A DNA stretch of 19,420 nt from NCBI GenBank assembly GCA_029238555.1, contig JAQWFV010000033.1:1-19420 (forward strand). The letters are read 5' to 3'. The stretch comes from Flavobacteriaceae bacterium (GTDB lineage Bacteria > Bacteroidota > Bacteroidia > Flavobacteriales > Flavobacteriaceae). Made by a program: the position numbers and the translations under genes. The notes beneath the pieces were generated by a model, which saw nothing but the letters and a program-made list of their open reading frames with translations, ran no database searches and was not told the DNA's origin. Positions 7,239 through 15,585 of this stretch are shown here, in pieces; position 1 is the stretch's first letter; the number at the start of each line of letters is the position of its first letter.

Positions 7239-7685
7239 ATGCACATATTTTATTGGGCTTTATGTTTTATCACTACATTTTGTATCATGGAATTCATGGC
7301 TTGGTTTTCACATAAATATATCATGCATGGGTTTTTATGGCATTTACACAAGGACCATCACAAGAAAGATCATGATAGTTGGTTCGAAAGAAATGACGCT
7401 TTCTTTATTTTCTATGCCGTTATTAGTATGAGCTTTATCATGACTGCTGTAAACACCTCTTTCTGGCAAGGATGGCCCATTGGAGTAGGAATTATGGCCT
7501 ACGGTTTTGCTTACTTCATGGTGCATGATATTTTTATACACCAACGTTTTAAATGGTTTAGAAACGCCAATAACAAATACGCAAAAGGAATTAGAAGGGC
7601 TCATAAAATGCACCACAAACATTTAGGAAAAGAAGATGGAGAGTGCTTTGGAATGTTGTTTGTCCCCTTTAAATATTTCAAATAA
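7239..7685 (+). CDS. crtZ: Beta-carotene hydroxylase CrtZ
   Basis: A 148-residue integral-membrane di-iron hydroxylase that adds 3-hydroxyl groups to beta-ionone rings. The histidine clusters are all present: H25-x4-H30, H37-xx-H40-H41, H96-x4-H101 and H122-xx-H125-H126. Hydrophobic segments lie at about 4-22, 54-72 and 80-95. The length is normal for bacterial CrtZ. Because its substrate is a cyclised end, a lycopene cyclase must exist in the genome, though none is seen here. The stop codon overlaps the next start (TAATG, sharing base 7685). Confidence 0.93.
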   Translation: MHIFYWALCFITTFCIMEFMAWFSHKYIMHGFLWHLHKDHHKKDHDSWFERNDAFFIFYAVISMSFIMTAVNTSFWQGWPIGVGIMAYGFAYFMVHDIFIHQRFKWFRNANNKYAKGIRRAHKMHHKHLGKEDGECFGMLFVPFKYFK

Positions 7686-9163
7686 TGCAAAAAAAAGCCA
7701 TTGTTATTGGCGCAGGTATTGCTGGATTAGCTTGTAGCTTACGATTACAAAAAAAAGGCTATCAGGTAACTGTTATTGAAAGAAACAGCTATACTGGAGG
7801 TAAAATGCATGTCCTGAAAAAAGATGGATATAGGTTTGATCTAGGTCCCTCATTATTTACCATGCCAGAATTAGTAGAATCTCTATTTGAATTATTTGAA
7901 AAGCCCGTTGAAAATTACTTTACCTATAAAAAAGAGGCTGTAATTTGTCATTATTTCTGGCCAGATGGAAGCTTCTTTAAGGCCTTGGCGGATCCAGAAG
8001 AATGGATCAAAGAAGCAGCAGATTTTTTCGGAGAACCCTCAGAGGTTTTAAAAGACTATTTAGATAATAGTGCCAAAAAATACGCTTTAACCGCTCCAAT
8101 TTTCTTAGAAAAATCATTACATGATTGGAGTACTTACTTTAGTAGCACTACACTAAAAGCTATTGGTAATTTAGGCGCTTTAGATCTATTTATTTCACTG
8201 GACAAACACCATAAAAATATATTTACCAACAAAAAACTCATACAATACTTCAATAGATTTGCCACCTATAATGGCTCCTCTCCCTTTAAGACTTCTGCTA
8301 TTATGAGTATGATTCCTCATTTAGAAATGCACAAAGGGACTTATTTCCCTACAGAGGGTATGCATGCTATAGGGCAATCGCTTTTTCAATTGGCCAAAGA
8401 TGTGGGGGTCCGTTTTCTACTTGAAACCCCTGTACTTAAAATTAATGTCAAAAATAATAGCGCAAAGGGAGTGGAAATAACCGTAAATGGAGAAAACCAA
8501 TACTTAGAAGCAGACGTGGTGGTATCTAATGCAGACGTGTTTCACACCTATGAAAAACTACTTCCAACCGTTCAAACTCCTAAGAGAATTGTTCAAGAAG
8601 AGAGATCGAGTTCTGGGCTTATTTTTTATTGGGGTATTGCTTCCACTTTTCCTTCCTTAAACCTTCACAATATTTTTTTTAGTGATGACTATGAAAGTGA
8701 ATTCAAAGAAATATTTGAACAACACACCCTACCTTCTGATCCAACAATTTATGTAAACATAAGTTCAAAGGAAAAACCTTCGGACGCCCCTGAAAATTGT
8801 GAAAATTGGTTTGTCATGGTTAACGCCCCAGCAAATCAAGGCCAAGACTGGGAAGATTTAAAACAAAAAATGAAGCATACAATTATCCAGAAATTGTCTA
8901 ATCTATTGGGGGTTAATATATCTGACTATATTGTCTGTGAAGAAATTTTAGATCCAGTTGGTATAGAAAAAAATACCAGTGCTTACCAAGGTGCCCTTTA
9001 CGGTACTTCAAGTAACGATCCTAAAGCAGCATTTTTAAGACAATCTAATAAAAGCCATATTGATAATTTATTTTTTTGCGGTGGATCTGCACATCCTGGT
9101 GGTGGGATTCCGCTATGTCTGCAGTCTGCAAAAATTACAGCTGATCTAGTTCCGGCAATTTAA
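7685..9163 (+). CDS. crtD: CrtI-family desaturase, probably carotenoid 3,4-desaturase CrtD
   Basis: A 492-residue FAD enzyme of the phytoene-desaturase family, distinct from the upstream crtI. It has GAGIAG (9-14), E32, TGGKM (37-41) and DLGPSLFTMPE (52-62), and ends with LFFCGGSAHPGGGIPL, a form common in CrtD-type desaturases. CrtD introduces a 3,4 double bond in an acyclic, 1-hydroxylated psi end. Its position directly before a cruF-like gene supports this over a second phytoene desaturase, because CruF makes the 1-hydroxyl that CrtD follows. Translation is coupled to crtZ by a one-base overlap. A CrtN/CrtO-like or duplicate CrtI activity cannot be excluded without a phylogeny. Confidence 0.75.
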   Translation: MQKKAIVIGAGIAGLACSLRLQKKGYQVTVIERNSYTGGKMHVLKKDGYRFDLGPSLFTMPELVESLFELFEKPVENYFTYKKEAVICHYFWPDGSFFKALADPEEWIKEAADFFGEPSEVLKDYLDNSAKKYALTAPIFLEKSLHDWSTYFSSTTLKAIGNLGALDLFISLDKHHKNIFTNKKLIQYFNRFATYNGSSPFKTSAIMSMIPHLEMHKGTYFPTEGMHAIGQSLFQLAKDVGVRFLLETPVLKINVKNNSAKGVEITVNGENQYLEADVVVSNADVFHTYEKLLPTVQTPKRIVQEERSSSGLIFYWGIASTFPSLNLHNIFFSDDYESEFKEIFEQHTLPSDPTIYVNISSKEKPSDAPENCENWFVMVNAPANQGQDWEDLKQKMKHTIIQKLSNLLGVNISDYIVCEEILDPVGIEKNTSAYQGALYGTSSNDPKAAFLRQSNKSHIDNLFFCGGSAHPGGGIPLCLQSAKITADLVPAI

Positions 9164-9178
9164 TCCAAGACAATTAAT

Positions 9179-9207
9179 TTTGCAGAAAATTGCATGATTT
9201 AAATTTG
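9179..9207 (+). promoter_or_regulatory. Candidate internal promoter for the cruF-like gene
   Basis: TTTG (9179-9182) and an exact -7 element TAAATTTG (9200-9207) are separated by 17 bases, close to the Bacteroidota arrangement. They lie in the only sizeable gap of the operon (110 bases), 67 bases before the cruF-like start. A weak 6-bp inverted repeat AATTTT/AAAATT (9176-9191) overlaps the -33 part. The rest of the gap is AT-rich with nothing else recognisable. Confidence 0.5.
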
Positions 9208-9273
9208 ACCCAACACCATAAAATATCATTAGAAAAAAATCATTCGCTAGAAATTAAAACAAAAAAATAATTG

Positions 9274-9924
9274 ATGACAAAGACTATTGAAAGACAAATT
9301 GAGCCCAAAACAACTTTGGCTATTGGATTAGTTTGGCTATTCAACATTACAGCAATAATTGGTATTGGATTAGGACACCAAGAATGGTTTATTGAGAAAA
9401 CATATGTAAATATGCTGCTTTACACTGTTTTTTTAATCGCTCTATTTCCTATAAACAGCTCACGAAATATATTTCTTTTCACTTTGGCGTTTCTAATTGG
9501 CATGTCTAGTGAATGGATAGGTGTACATACGTCTTGGCTATTTGGCAGTTACTTCTACGGGGAAAATTTAGGGGTTAAGTTAGGTGGAGTACCCCTACTT
9601 ATTGGTGTAAACTGGGCTGTGCTTAGTCTAATATCGGCAGATCTCGTACATCGGTTAAATACCTCTAAATATATTAAAGCACTACTTGCTGCAAGTCTCA
9701 TGGTGGGCTTAGACCTATTCATGGAATACTCAGCAGCTTCATTAGACTTTTGGTACTTTGAGGGTGGGCTAGCACCTTTAAAAAACTACCTGAGCTGGTT
9801 TGCGGTGGCCTTTGTGATTCAGCTGCTTATAAACGACAACTATTCTCATGGAAACAGAAAGTATTCGCTACATCTAATCCTAAGTCAATACGCTTTTTTC
9901 GCGGCTTATTTATTGCTTCAGTAA
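9274..9924 (+). CDS. cruF: CruF-like carotenoid biosynthesis membrane protein (DUF422)
   Basis: A 216-residue polytopic membrane protein with about seven hydrophobic segments (roughly 16-33, 44-60, 65-82, 103-123, 134-151, 170-186 and 198-215). It matches the carotenoid biosynthesis family PF04240 through SSEWIGVHTSWLFGSYFYGE (78-97), LGGVPLLIGVNW and, later, GLDLFMEYSA with FWYFEGGLAPLKNYLSWF. CruF members are carotenoid 1',2'-hydratases acting on psi ends. With crtD this gives the 1'-hydroxy-3',4'-didehydro end of saproxanthin and myxol. I use ATG 9274; a TTG one codon earlier is also open. The 3' end overlaps the convergent thioredoxin-like gene by 15 bases, with no terminator between them. 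Confidence 0.75.
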   Translation: MTKTIERQIEPKTTLAIGLVWLFNITAIIGIGLGHQEWFIEKTYVNMLLYTVFLIALFPINSSRNIFLFTLAFLIGMSSEWIGVHTSWLFGSYFYGENLGVKLGGVPLLIGVNWAVLSLISADLVHRLNTSKYIKALLAASLMVGLDLFMEYSAASLDFWYFEGGLAPLKNYLSWFAVAFVIQLLINDNYSHGNRKYSLHLILSQYAFFAAYLLLQ

Positions 9925-10464
9925 GGAGGATAATTCTGCCATAAAATCTGGTTTGTCCCAATCGCTAATTCGAGAAGTTTCTAACACTATTTTACCTGTT
10001 GAACTAACGACATAAGTGGTGCCTAAATCCATGCTTTTAAAAGGGCTTTTGTCTTCCACTACCCTATAAGTAATAGGAAATGAAAAGTTTTGGGTTTTTA
10101 TGAACTGCCTTACGGGATCACGTTCCTCATCTGTAACAATAAGAAAAACAATATCATTGCCAAAACGATTGTAAAGCCTTTCAATACTTTCTAGGGAAGC
10201 CTTTGAAGGCAAATGCCAAGAGGCCCAAAATGACACAAAAACAAGCTTTCCTTTATACTGCTCTAAAGAAAAAAAGTTCCAATCCTTATCTTTTAACCTC
10301 CATTGATAGGTGGGAAGTTCGTATTGATCTTCTATACTTAAAAAGCTTGGTGTTGGCGCGAGTAATTTGGTCAAGAGTAATTTACCTTGACTCCCTAGTG
10401 GTGAATACATCAGTAACAACACTAGTCCAATAGCGATAAGTATTAGGACAGATTTTGACTTCAT
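9910..10464 (-). CDS. TlpA/ResA-like thioredoxin-fold protein lacking active-site cysteines
   Basis: A 184-residue protein with one N-terminal membrane anchor or signal (hydrophobic residues 6-20), then a thioredoxin fold of the TlpA/AhpC-TSA type: YKGKLVFVSFWASW (70-83), an ESIERLYNRFG helix and IVFLIVTDE. Family members hold envelope thiols reduced, for example for cytochrome c maturation. Here the expected WCxxC is WHLPSK (83-88), with His84 and Ser87 replacing both cysteines, and the cis-proline before TT is Gly148 (LGTTYVV). There is no cysteine anywhere in the protein, so thiol redox activity is excluded. It may be a structural or binding domain. It lies just downstream of the aconitase terminator and overlaps the cruF-like gene tail to tail. 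Confidence 0.85.
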   Translation of the reverse strand: MKSKSVLILIAIGLVLLLMYSPLGSQGKLLLTKLLAPTPSFLSIEDQYELPTYQWRLKDKDWNFFSLEQYKGKLVFVSFWASWHLPSKASLESIERLYNRFGNDIVFLIVTDEERDPVRQFIKTQNFSFPITYRVVEDKSPFKSMDLGTTYVVSSTGKIVLETSRISDWDKPDFMAELSSLLKQ

Positions 10465-10477
10465 AGTATAAAAATAA

Positions 10478-10512
10478 AAAAAAACACTCCATACTAGATG
10501 GAGTGTTTTTGT
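10478..10512 (-). terminator. Rho-independent terminator after aconitase
   Basis: Inverted repeat ACACTCCAT (10484-10492) and ATGGAGTGT (10498-10506) with loop ACTAG, flanked by long A and T runs on either side. On the minus strand it follows the aconitase stop by about 20 bases and is followed by T-rich sequence. Since the thioredoxin-like gene begins just beyond it, that gene is expressed either by readthrough or from a promoter I cannot identify. Confidence 0.85.
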
Positions 10513-10532
10513 ATTTATTGGACTACTTATAC

Positions 10533-12800
10533 CTAAGCAGCGTTCTCTTTTTTAATTACATTTAAAGCAGATCCTGCTCTAAACCAAGCTATCTGTGAAT
10601 CATTATAAGTATGATTTACTTGAATAGTATGAGCAGTTCCATCTGAGTGTTTAATTTCAATAGTCAATGGTTGCCCGGCTTTAAATGAAGCAATATCTAC
10701 AAAGTTAAAGGTATCGTCTTCTTTGATTAAATCGTAATCAGACTCATTGACAAAAGTCAAACCTAGCATTCCTTGTTTTTTAAGGTTTGTTTCGTGAATA
10801 CGAGCAAAAGATTTTACAAGTACTGCCGCTACACCTAAATGTCTTGGTTGCATGGCCGCATGCTCTCTAGAAGAACCTTCCCCGTAGTTATGATCCCCTA
10901 CCACTATGGTTTTAATACCAGCGGCTTTGTAAGCCCTTTGAGCGTCTGGCACTCCCATGTATTCACCACTAAGTTGATTTTTTACGAAATTTGTTTTTTG
11001 ATTGAAAGCATTTACTGCTCCAATCAATGTGTTGTTCGCAATATTGTCTAAGTGACCTCTAAATCGCAACCATGGACCCGCCATAGAAATATGGTCTGTA
11101 GTACATTTACCTTGTGCTTTAATTAGGAGTTTCACTGCTGCCAAACTTTCGTTTTCAATGGGCTCAAAAGACTCCAACAATTGCAATCTTTCTGAAGTAG
11201 GACTTACTTTAACTGAAACTCCAGAACCATCTTCATCAGGAGCAATAAAACCAGCGTCTTCTACTGCAAACCCATTTACAGGTAATTCAATACCCAAGGG
11301 CATATCTAATTTAACGGCTTCCCCATCTTCATTGATCAAGGTGTCGTTCATTGGATCGAAATCCAACCTTCCTGAGATTGCTATAGCTGCAACCATTTCA
11401 GGGGAACCTACAAAGGCATGGGTATTTGGGTTACCGTCTGCACGCTTAGAAAAGTTTCTATTAAAAGAATGTACAATGGTATTTTTCTCGTCCCCTTTAA
11501 GGTCACTTCTGTCCCATTGTCCAATACAAGGACCACAAGCATTGGTAAATATCGTAGCGCCTACCTCTTCAAAAATCTGAAGTAGTCCATCTCGTTCTGC
11601 AGTAAATCTAATTTGTTCAGAACCTGGATTAATACCGAAATCTGACTTAGGTTTAATCTTCTTGTCAATAGCCTGTTTTGCTATTGAAGCCGCTCTTGTC
11701 AAATCTTCGTAAGAAGAGTTTGTACAAGATCCTATCAATCCCCAATCTACTTTTAAAGGCCAATCATTTGCCTTGGCCTTCTCTCCTAATTCTCCAACTG
11801 GAGTGGCAAGATCTGGTGTGAAAGGACCGTTTAAATGAGGTCTTAACGTATTTAAGTCTATTTCAATGATCTCATCAAAGTATTTTTCTGGCTGTGCGTA
11901 CACTTCAGGATCTGCTGTAAGGTAATCTTTAACCTCATTTGCAGCGTCTGCAACATCATTTCTATCTGTAGCCCTTAAATAACGTTCCATTGAAGCGTCG
12001 TATCCAAAGGTGGAGGTAGTAGCGCCTATTTCAGCACCCATGTTACATATGGTACCTTTACCGGTACATGATAAGTTTAGTGCACCTTCCCCAAAATACT
12101 CTACTATAGCTCCTGTTCCTCCTTTAACAGTCAGAATTCCAGCAACCTTAAGAATCACATCCTTAGCAGAAGTCCAACCAGAAATATTACCAGTTAACTT
12201 GACCCCAATCAATTTTGGAAATTTTAGCTCCCAAGCCATACCTGCCATTACATCTACTGCGTCTGCACCTCCTACTCCAATAGCTAACATTCCAAGACCA
12301 CCTGCGTTTACAGTATGTGAGTCAGTACCAATCATCATGCCTCCTGGGAAAGCATAATTTTCTAAAACTACTTGGTGAATAATACCTGCGCCTGGTTTCC
12401 AAAAACCAATACCGTATTTGTTTGAAACAGATTCCAAGAAATTAAATACCTCTTCACTGGTACTATTAGCTACTTTTAAATCTGCCACTGCACCACTTTT
12501 AGCTTGAATAAGGTGGTCACAATGAACTGTTGTGGGTACTGCAACTTTGGCCTTTCCGGCTTGCATAAACTGCAACAAAGCCATTTGAGCGGTAGCATCT
12601 TGACAAGCAATTCTATCAGGGGCAAAGTCTACATAGTCTTTCCCTCTGGTAAATGCTTTATTTGGTGTGCCATCCCACAAATGGCTATATAATATCTTTT
12701 CAGACAAAGTTAAGGGTCTCCCCACTAATTCACGTGCTTGATCTACACGCTCCGCCATTTGGGAATACACCCCTTTGATCATATCTATGTCAAATGCCAT
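10533..12800 (-). CDS. acn: Aconitate hydratase (mitochondrial-type)
   Basis: A 755-residue [4Fe-4S] aconitase that interconverts citrate and isocitrate in the TCA cycle in the cytoplasm. Cluster ligands are C359 in GSCTNSS and C422/C425 in NACGPC. Substrate-site landmarks include GTDSHT (158-163) and the C-terminal swivel domain with [15 protein letters not shown]. The length and these motifs fit the mitochondrial-type aconitase common in Bacteroidota, rather than bacterial AcnA (about 890 residues) or AcnB (about 860). It appears to be a single-gene transcript, ending in a strong hairpin terminator. The upstream 147 bases separate it from the folding-factor genes. The start MAFDIDMIK at 12800 is supported by the absence of conserved residues upstream. 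Confidence 0.96.
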   Translation of the reverse strand: MAFDIDMIKGVYSQMAERVDQARELVGRPLTLSEKILYSHLWDGTPNKAFTRGKDYVDFAPDRIACQDATAQMALLQFMQAGKAKVAVPTTVHCDHLIQAKSGAVADLKVANSTSEEVFNFLESVSNKYGIGFWKPGAGIIHQVVLENYAFPGGMMIGTDSHTVNAGGLGMLAIGVGGADAVDVMAGMAWELKFPKLIGVKLTGNISGWTSAKDVILKVAGILTVKGGTGAIVEYFGEGALNLSCTGKGTICNMGAEIGATTSTFGYDASMERYLRATDRNDVADAANEVKDYLTADPEVYAQPEKYFDEIIEIDLNTLRPHLNGPFTPDLATPVGELGEKAKANDWPLKVDWGLIGSCTNSSYEDLTRAASIAKQAIDKKIKPKSDFGINPGSEQIRFTAERDGLLQIFEEVGATIFTNACGPCIGQWDRSDLKGDEKNTIVHSFNRNFSKRADGNPNTHAFVGSPEMVAAIAISGRLDFDPMNDTLINEDGEAVKLDMPLGIELPVNGFAVEDAGFIAPDEDGSGVSVKVSPTSERLQLLESFEPIENESLAAVKLLIKAQGKCTTDHISMAGPWLRFRGHLDNIANNTLIGAVNAFNQKTNFVKNQLSGEYMGVPDAQRAYKAAGIKTIVVGDHNYGEGSSREHAAMQPRHLGVAAVLVKSFARIHETNLKKQGMLGLTFVNESDYDLIKEDDTFNFVDIASFKAGQPLTIEIKHSDGTAHTIQVNHTYNDSQIAWFRAGSALNVIKKENAA

Positions 12801-12828
12801 TTGATTTTGGTATTTAAGTTAATGCTGG

Positions 12829-12857
12829 TAAAAATAGTAAAAAGTGAGGAGTTCAAT
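12829..12857 (-). promoter_or_regulatory. Weak promoter candidate for aconitase
   Basis: Read on the minus strand, ATTG (12857-12854) and TATTTTTA (12836-12829) are 17 bases apart and lie 29 bases upstream of the aconitase ATG. Both depart by one base from TTTG and TAnnTTTG. The rest of the gap up to 12947 shows no hairpin or other signal I trust. Confidence 0.25.
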
Positions 12858-12947
12858 AGCAAGAAATCGTTTTCGAAAGGAGTTTATTCAACTTTTATTA
12901 AGAAACAGTCTTGTTTTTAATAAATTGACAACAAACACCCATGAAAA

Positions 12948-14426
12948 TTATTCTTTCACCCAGTTGTTTGCAAAATCACAGTCTCTATTAGACTTACTTA
13001 CACTGATGTAAGTATCCTCAATATGGGTTGCTCGCCAAGCATTAATTGCTTTTAATTGTTTTTCGGTCTTAGCGAGTTCTTGAATTTTCATATAATCTCT
13101 GGCAAAATCTGCCGTATGCTCATCGTACCTATTAGAGATTTTTAATATTTTGTATTTGGTTTGTCCACCTCTTGGATCTGGCTCTTCTATGGGAGATGAA
13201 ATTTCATTGTCATTTAAATTACTCACTTGCTTATAAAGACTTGGATCCATTTTAGTTAATTCAAATCTAGAATCGTAATTGGTTGGATTTCTAAGTACTC
13301 CCCCGTCAAATTTGGTTTCTTTTTCATCAGAGAAATTAAGTGCCGCTTCTGCAAAAGTAAAGGCGCCTTCCTCAATTTTCTTTTTAATATCCTTTAATTC
13401 ATCAATAGCCTCTTTTACAGCACTACTTGGCACTTCAGGAACCATTAAAATATGTCTTAAATCCAATTCCTGACCCCTGATTTTTTCAATGTAAATAATA
13501 TGATAACCAAAGGGGGTTTCAAATGGTTCTGAAATCTCACCTTCTTGTAAAGAAAAAGCCACATCCTTAAATTCTTTCACAAAAGGAGTTTCTCTAGTCA
13601 TAGGGTAAAAACCACCTTTAGATTTTGAACCAGGATCTTGGGAATATAAAATAGCCTTCACAGAAAAACTCGCATTATTATCTTCCACATCTGCTTTTAA
13701 TTCCTTGAGCTTGTCTATCACTTTTTGCTTCTCTTCCTCAGGAGCTTTAGGGGTTTTTACAATTTGAGAAATCTCTAACTCAGCACCAAACACAGGGCGT
13801 TCTTCTTTAGGGATGTCGTTAAAAAACTGTCTCACTTCCTCTGGAGTAATTTCTATCTCCTCTACTACCTTAGTTTGCATTCTTTCAGAAAGCATTCTGA
13901 GTTTATTAATTTTATATAATTCTTGTCTAAAACTCTCTTCATCCTCTTTTTTATACACTTTAAGCACGCGATCCAAAGAACCTGCCTGCGAAACCAACTG
14001 TTGTAACTGGCGTTCCCCAATAGCGGCTATTTCGTCGTCTGAAATAAGCACACTATCTTGAACTGCTTGGTGTGCAAAAAGACGGTCTTCCATGAGTTTA
14101 CCTAGAAGTTGGCAACGATTTACATCTTGATCAGATACTCCTTGACTTTTTAAGTCTATCAGGGTTTTTTCAATATCAGACTCTAATATGACATAATCTC
14201 CTACTACAGCTGCAATACCGTCCAGCTTTATTCGTTTGAATGCCTGTTTAACTTCAGATTGAGCCAATGAATCCATTGACTGAGGCGGTTCTACCTGACT
14301 GTCTTGCACCGCTAAATTGTCCTGAGCCATTAAGGTCATTGAACACATAAATAATAGCGCTGCACTTATAAAACGAGGGTGTTTAATGGTAAATTTCAAG
14401 TTCTTTATTTTTAATAGCTTCATCAA
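12948..14426 (-). CDS. SurA-like periplasmic peptidyl-prolyl isomerase with two parvulin domains
   Basis: A 492-residue envelope folding factor. A signal peptide with an unusually long basic n-region has its hydrophobic core at about 19-33 and likely cleavage after MAQ (35). Residues 66-205 are a SurA N-terminal chaperone domain (GIAAVVGDYVILESDI). Two parvulin (PpiC) repeats follow, about 216-315 (EISQIV, then GGFYPM and TPFGYHIIYIE) and about 320-430 (LRHILMVP, then FDGGVLRN). It should assist outer-membrane-protein folding in the periplasm. The N-terminal 14 codons overlap the 3' end of the upstream chaperone gene by 44 bases, so the two are co-translated. Met2 at 14423 is an alternative start. 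The gene could be named surA, but the orthology is not tested. Confidence 0.88.
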   Translation of the reverse strand: MMKLLKIKNLKFTIKHPRFISAALLFMCSMTLMAQDNLAVQDSQVEPPQSMDSLAQSEVKQAFKRIKLDGIAAVVGDYVILESDIEKTLIDLKSQGVSDQDVNRCQLLGKLMEDRLFAHQAVQDSVLISDDEIAAIGERQLQQLVSQAGSLDRVLKVYKKEDEESFRQELYKINKLRMLSERMQTKVVEEIEITPEEVRQFFNDIPKEERPVFGAELEISQIVKTPKAPEEEKQKVIDKLKELKADVEDNNASFSVKAILYSQDPGSKSKGGFYPMTRETPFVKEFKDVAFSLQEGEISEPFETPFGYHIIYIEKIRGQELDLRHILMVPEVPSSAVKEAIDELKDIKKKIEEGAFTFAEAALNFSDEKETKFDGGVLRNPTNYDSRFELTKMDPSLYKQVSNLNDNEISSPIEEPDPRGGQTKYKILKISNRYDEHTADFARDYMKIQELAKTEKQLKAINAWRATHIEDTYISVSKSNRDCDFANNWVKE

Positions 14427-15255
14427 TTATATCTCTTTCTATTTGTCTGAGAAACTCCTGTTTCTTTCTGATTTTCAAAATTTGCTCTAAGGATGGCTTC
14501 ACATAACTTAAAGGGGCTATGTCATTCACTTCTAACACTTCTTGGACTTGACCCAAATATACCCCTAATGAATCCCGTAATTCAAAAAATTGTGATTTTT
14601 TTAAATATATTTCTTCATTATCTAGTGCCAAAGGACCTATTTCTTTGACTATTCTAGTCAAAGGAACCCATATGGAGTCGTTTAAATTCAACTTGTTAAA
14701 TTGAATACTAATAGAATCTAGATAACGTATATCTGATTCTTCAAAAGTTTTTAACTTTCTTGCAATCAAAGCAACATCACTGTAATTTATAGGAAGGCTT
14801 ACAAATCTCAGCCGAACTAATTTTTCTTTCACTAAAAAGTTTTGTTGCTCATTGGCATAAAAAGCAGCCAACTCTTCAGAGCCAATCACTGTATCTGATC
14901 TAGAATTGACTAGTGCCTCTTTATAAGCTAATGTGTATAAATCACTTTTGTAATTAGACACCAAGCGGTCAAAAGCTTCCATTTTTGCAACAGGTAAGTT
15001 AATCAGTGATTTCTGTATGAGTAACTCTTTAGCAGCCCATTGGTTAATATAATCATTGACTATTGCTACGGAGTCTTGGGGACTAGCATTCTGGTATAAA
15101 TAGGATGGAATGTCTTCTAAAAGCAAGTATTGGTCACCTAGTTTCGCCACTGCATTCTGATCAACATCTGGACGTAAAAATGACTCACAGGACTGTAAAT
15201 AAAAAAGCAGGACTATTAGCCCAAAAGATACATATGAATTTTTCCTGTTCTTCAT
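14383..15255 (-). CDS. SurA-like periplasmic lipoprotein without a parvulin domain
   Basis: A 290-residue protein with a lipoprotein signal (hydrophobic core 10-20, then LQSC with Cys23). Residues about 33-130 resemble the helical SurA/PpiD N-terminal chaperone region (VAKLGDQYLLLEDIPSYLY, then QWAAKELLIQKSL). The remainder is rich in charged helices, with no LRHIL- or GYHII-type parvulin signature. Bacteroidota often encode such a protein next to a parvulin-bearing SurA homologue and annotate it loosely as a peptidyl-prolyl isomerase; the catalytic domain is not seen here. It overlaps the downstream gene and is the first gene of this transcript. An exact TAnnTTTG-like element sits only four bases before the ATG, too close for an ordinary leader. 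Confidence 0.75.
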   Translation of the reverse strand: MKNRKNSYVSFGLIVLLFYLQSCESFLRPDVDQNAVAKLGDQYLLLEDIPSYLYQNASPQDSVAIVNDYINQWAAKELLIQKSLINLPVAKMEAFDRLVSNYKSDLYTLAYKEALVNSRSDTVIGSEELAAFYANEQQNFLVKEKLVRLRFVSLPINYSDVALIARKLKTFEESDIRYLDSISIQFNKLNLNDSIWVPLTRIVKEIGPLALDNEEIYLKKSQFFELRDSLGVYLGQVQEVLEVNDIAPLSYVKPSLEQILKIRKKQEFLRQIERDIIDEAIKNKELEIYH

Positions 15256-15339
15256 CTTACAAAAATAAAAAATAAGCTGGTCTATGTCTTGTTTATAAGC
15301 CTAAAATTAGGTTAATTTATGACTTAGACTAACACTAAA

Positions 15340-15576
15340 ATGGAAGAAAAAATAAAATTAATCTGGGATTTCAGAGGTCCGAATGCAGCGCCCACAGCCA
15401 CACATCATACCATTCATTTAAAGGAATTTTGTGAAAAAGAAAATTACCTAGAACTAGACATTGGCACTGCTCTCATTTCTGAAATGCACAGCACGGCATA
15501 TGTGGTGGTTCCAAAAGACCTCATGATTGTGTTCAGAGACGCACTAAGGCCTCATAGAGGAGAAAAAACAGCTTAA
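15340..15576 (+). CDS. Small conserved hypothetical protein
   Basis: A 78-residue soluble protein with no signal peptide and no membrane segment. It is rich in His and acidic residues, with an N-terminal IKLIWDFRGPNA, a THHTIHLKEF stretch and a C-terminal VVVPKDLMIVFRDALRP. I do not recognise a family; I have the impression that similar proteins occur in flavobacteria, but cannot name one. It starts 84 bases from the divergent chaperone gene and ends nine bases before the serine-hydrolase gene, so the two probably share a transcript. Coding is supported by that spacing, a clean ATG and average codon use. Confidence 0.7.
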   Translation: MEEKIKLIWDFRGPNAAPTATHHTIHLKEFCEKENYLELDIGTALISEMHSTAYVVVPKDLMIVFRDALRPHRGEKTA

Positions 15577-15585
15577 CAAAGACTC

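Noticed and set aside
11158..11580. 140-codon open frame on the plus strand
   Set aside because: It lies wholly antisense to the conserved aconitase gene, has low-complexity composition (Ser/Pro/Ala-rich), and shows no recognisable protein. It is a shadow frame.
12010..12357. 115-codon open frame on the plus strand, Pro/Ala-rich
   Set aside because: It is antisense to aconitase, with biased composition that follows from the codons on the other strand.
12738..12920. 60-codon frame crossing the aconitase start and the gap upstream
   Set aside because: Half lies antisense to aconitase, there is no family resemblance, and the gap part is AT-rich regulatory sequence.
15260..15267. Exact TAnnTTTG on the minus strand just before the SurA-like lipoprotein gene
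   Set aside because: It lies only four bases before the ATG and has no -33 partner, so it would need a leaderless transcript. In such AT-rich DNA a chance match is likely.
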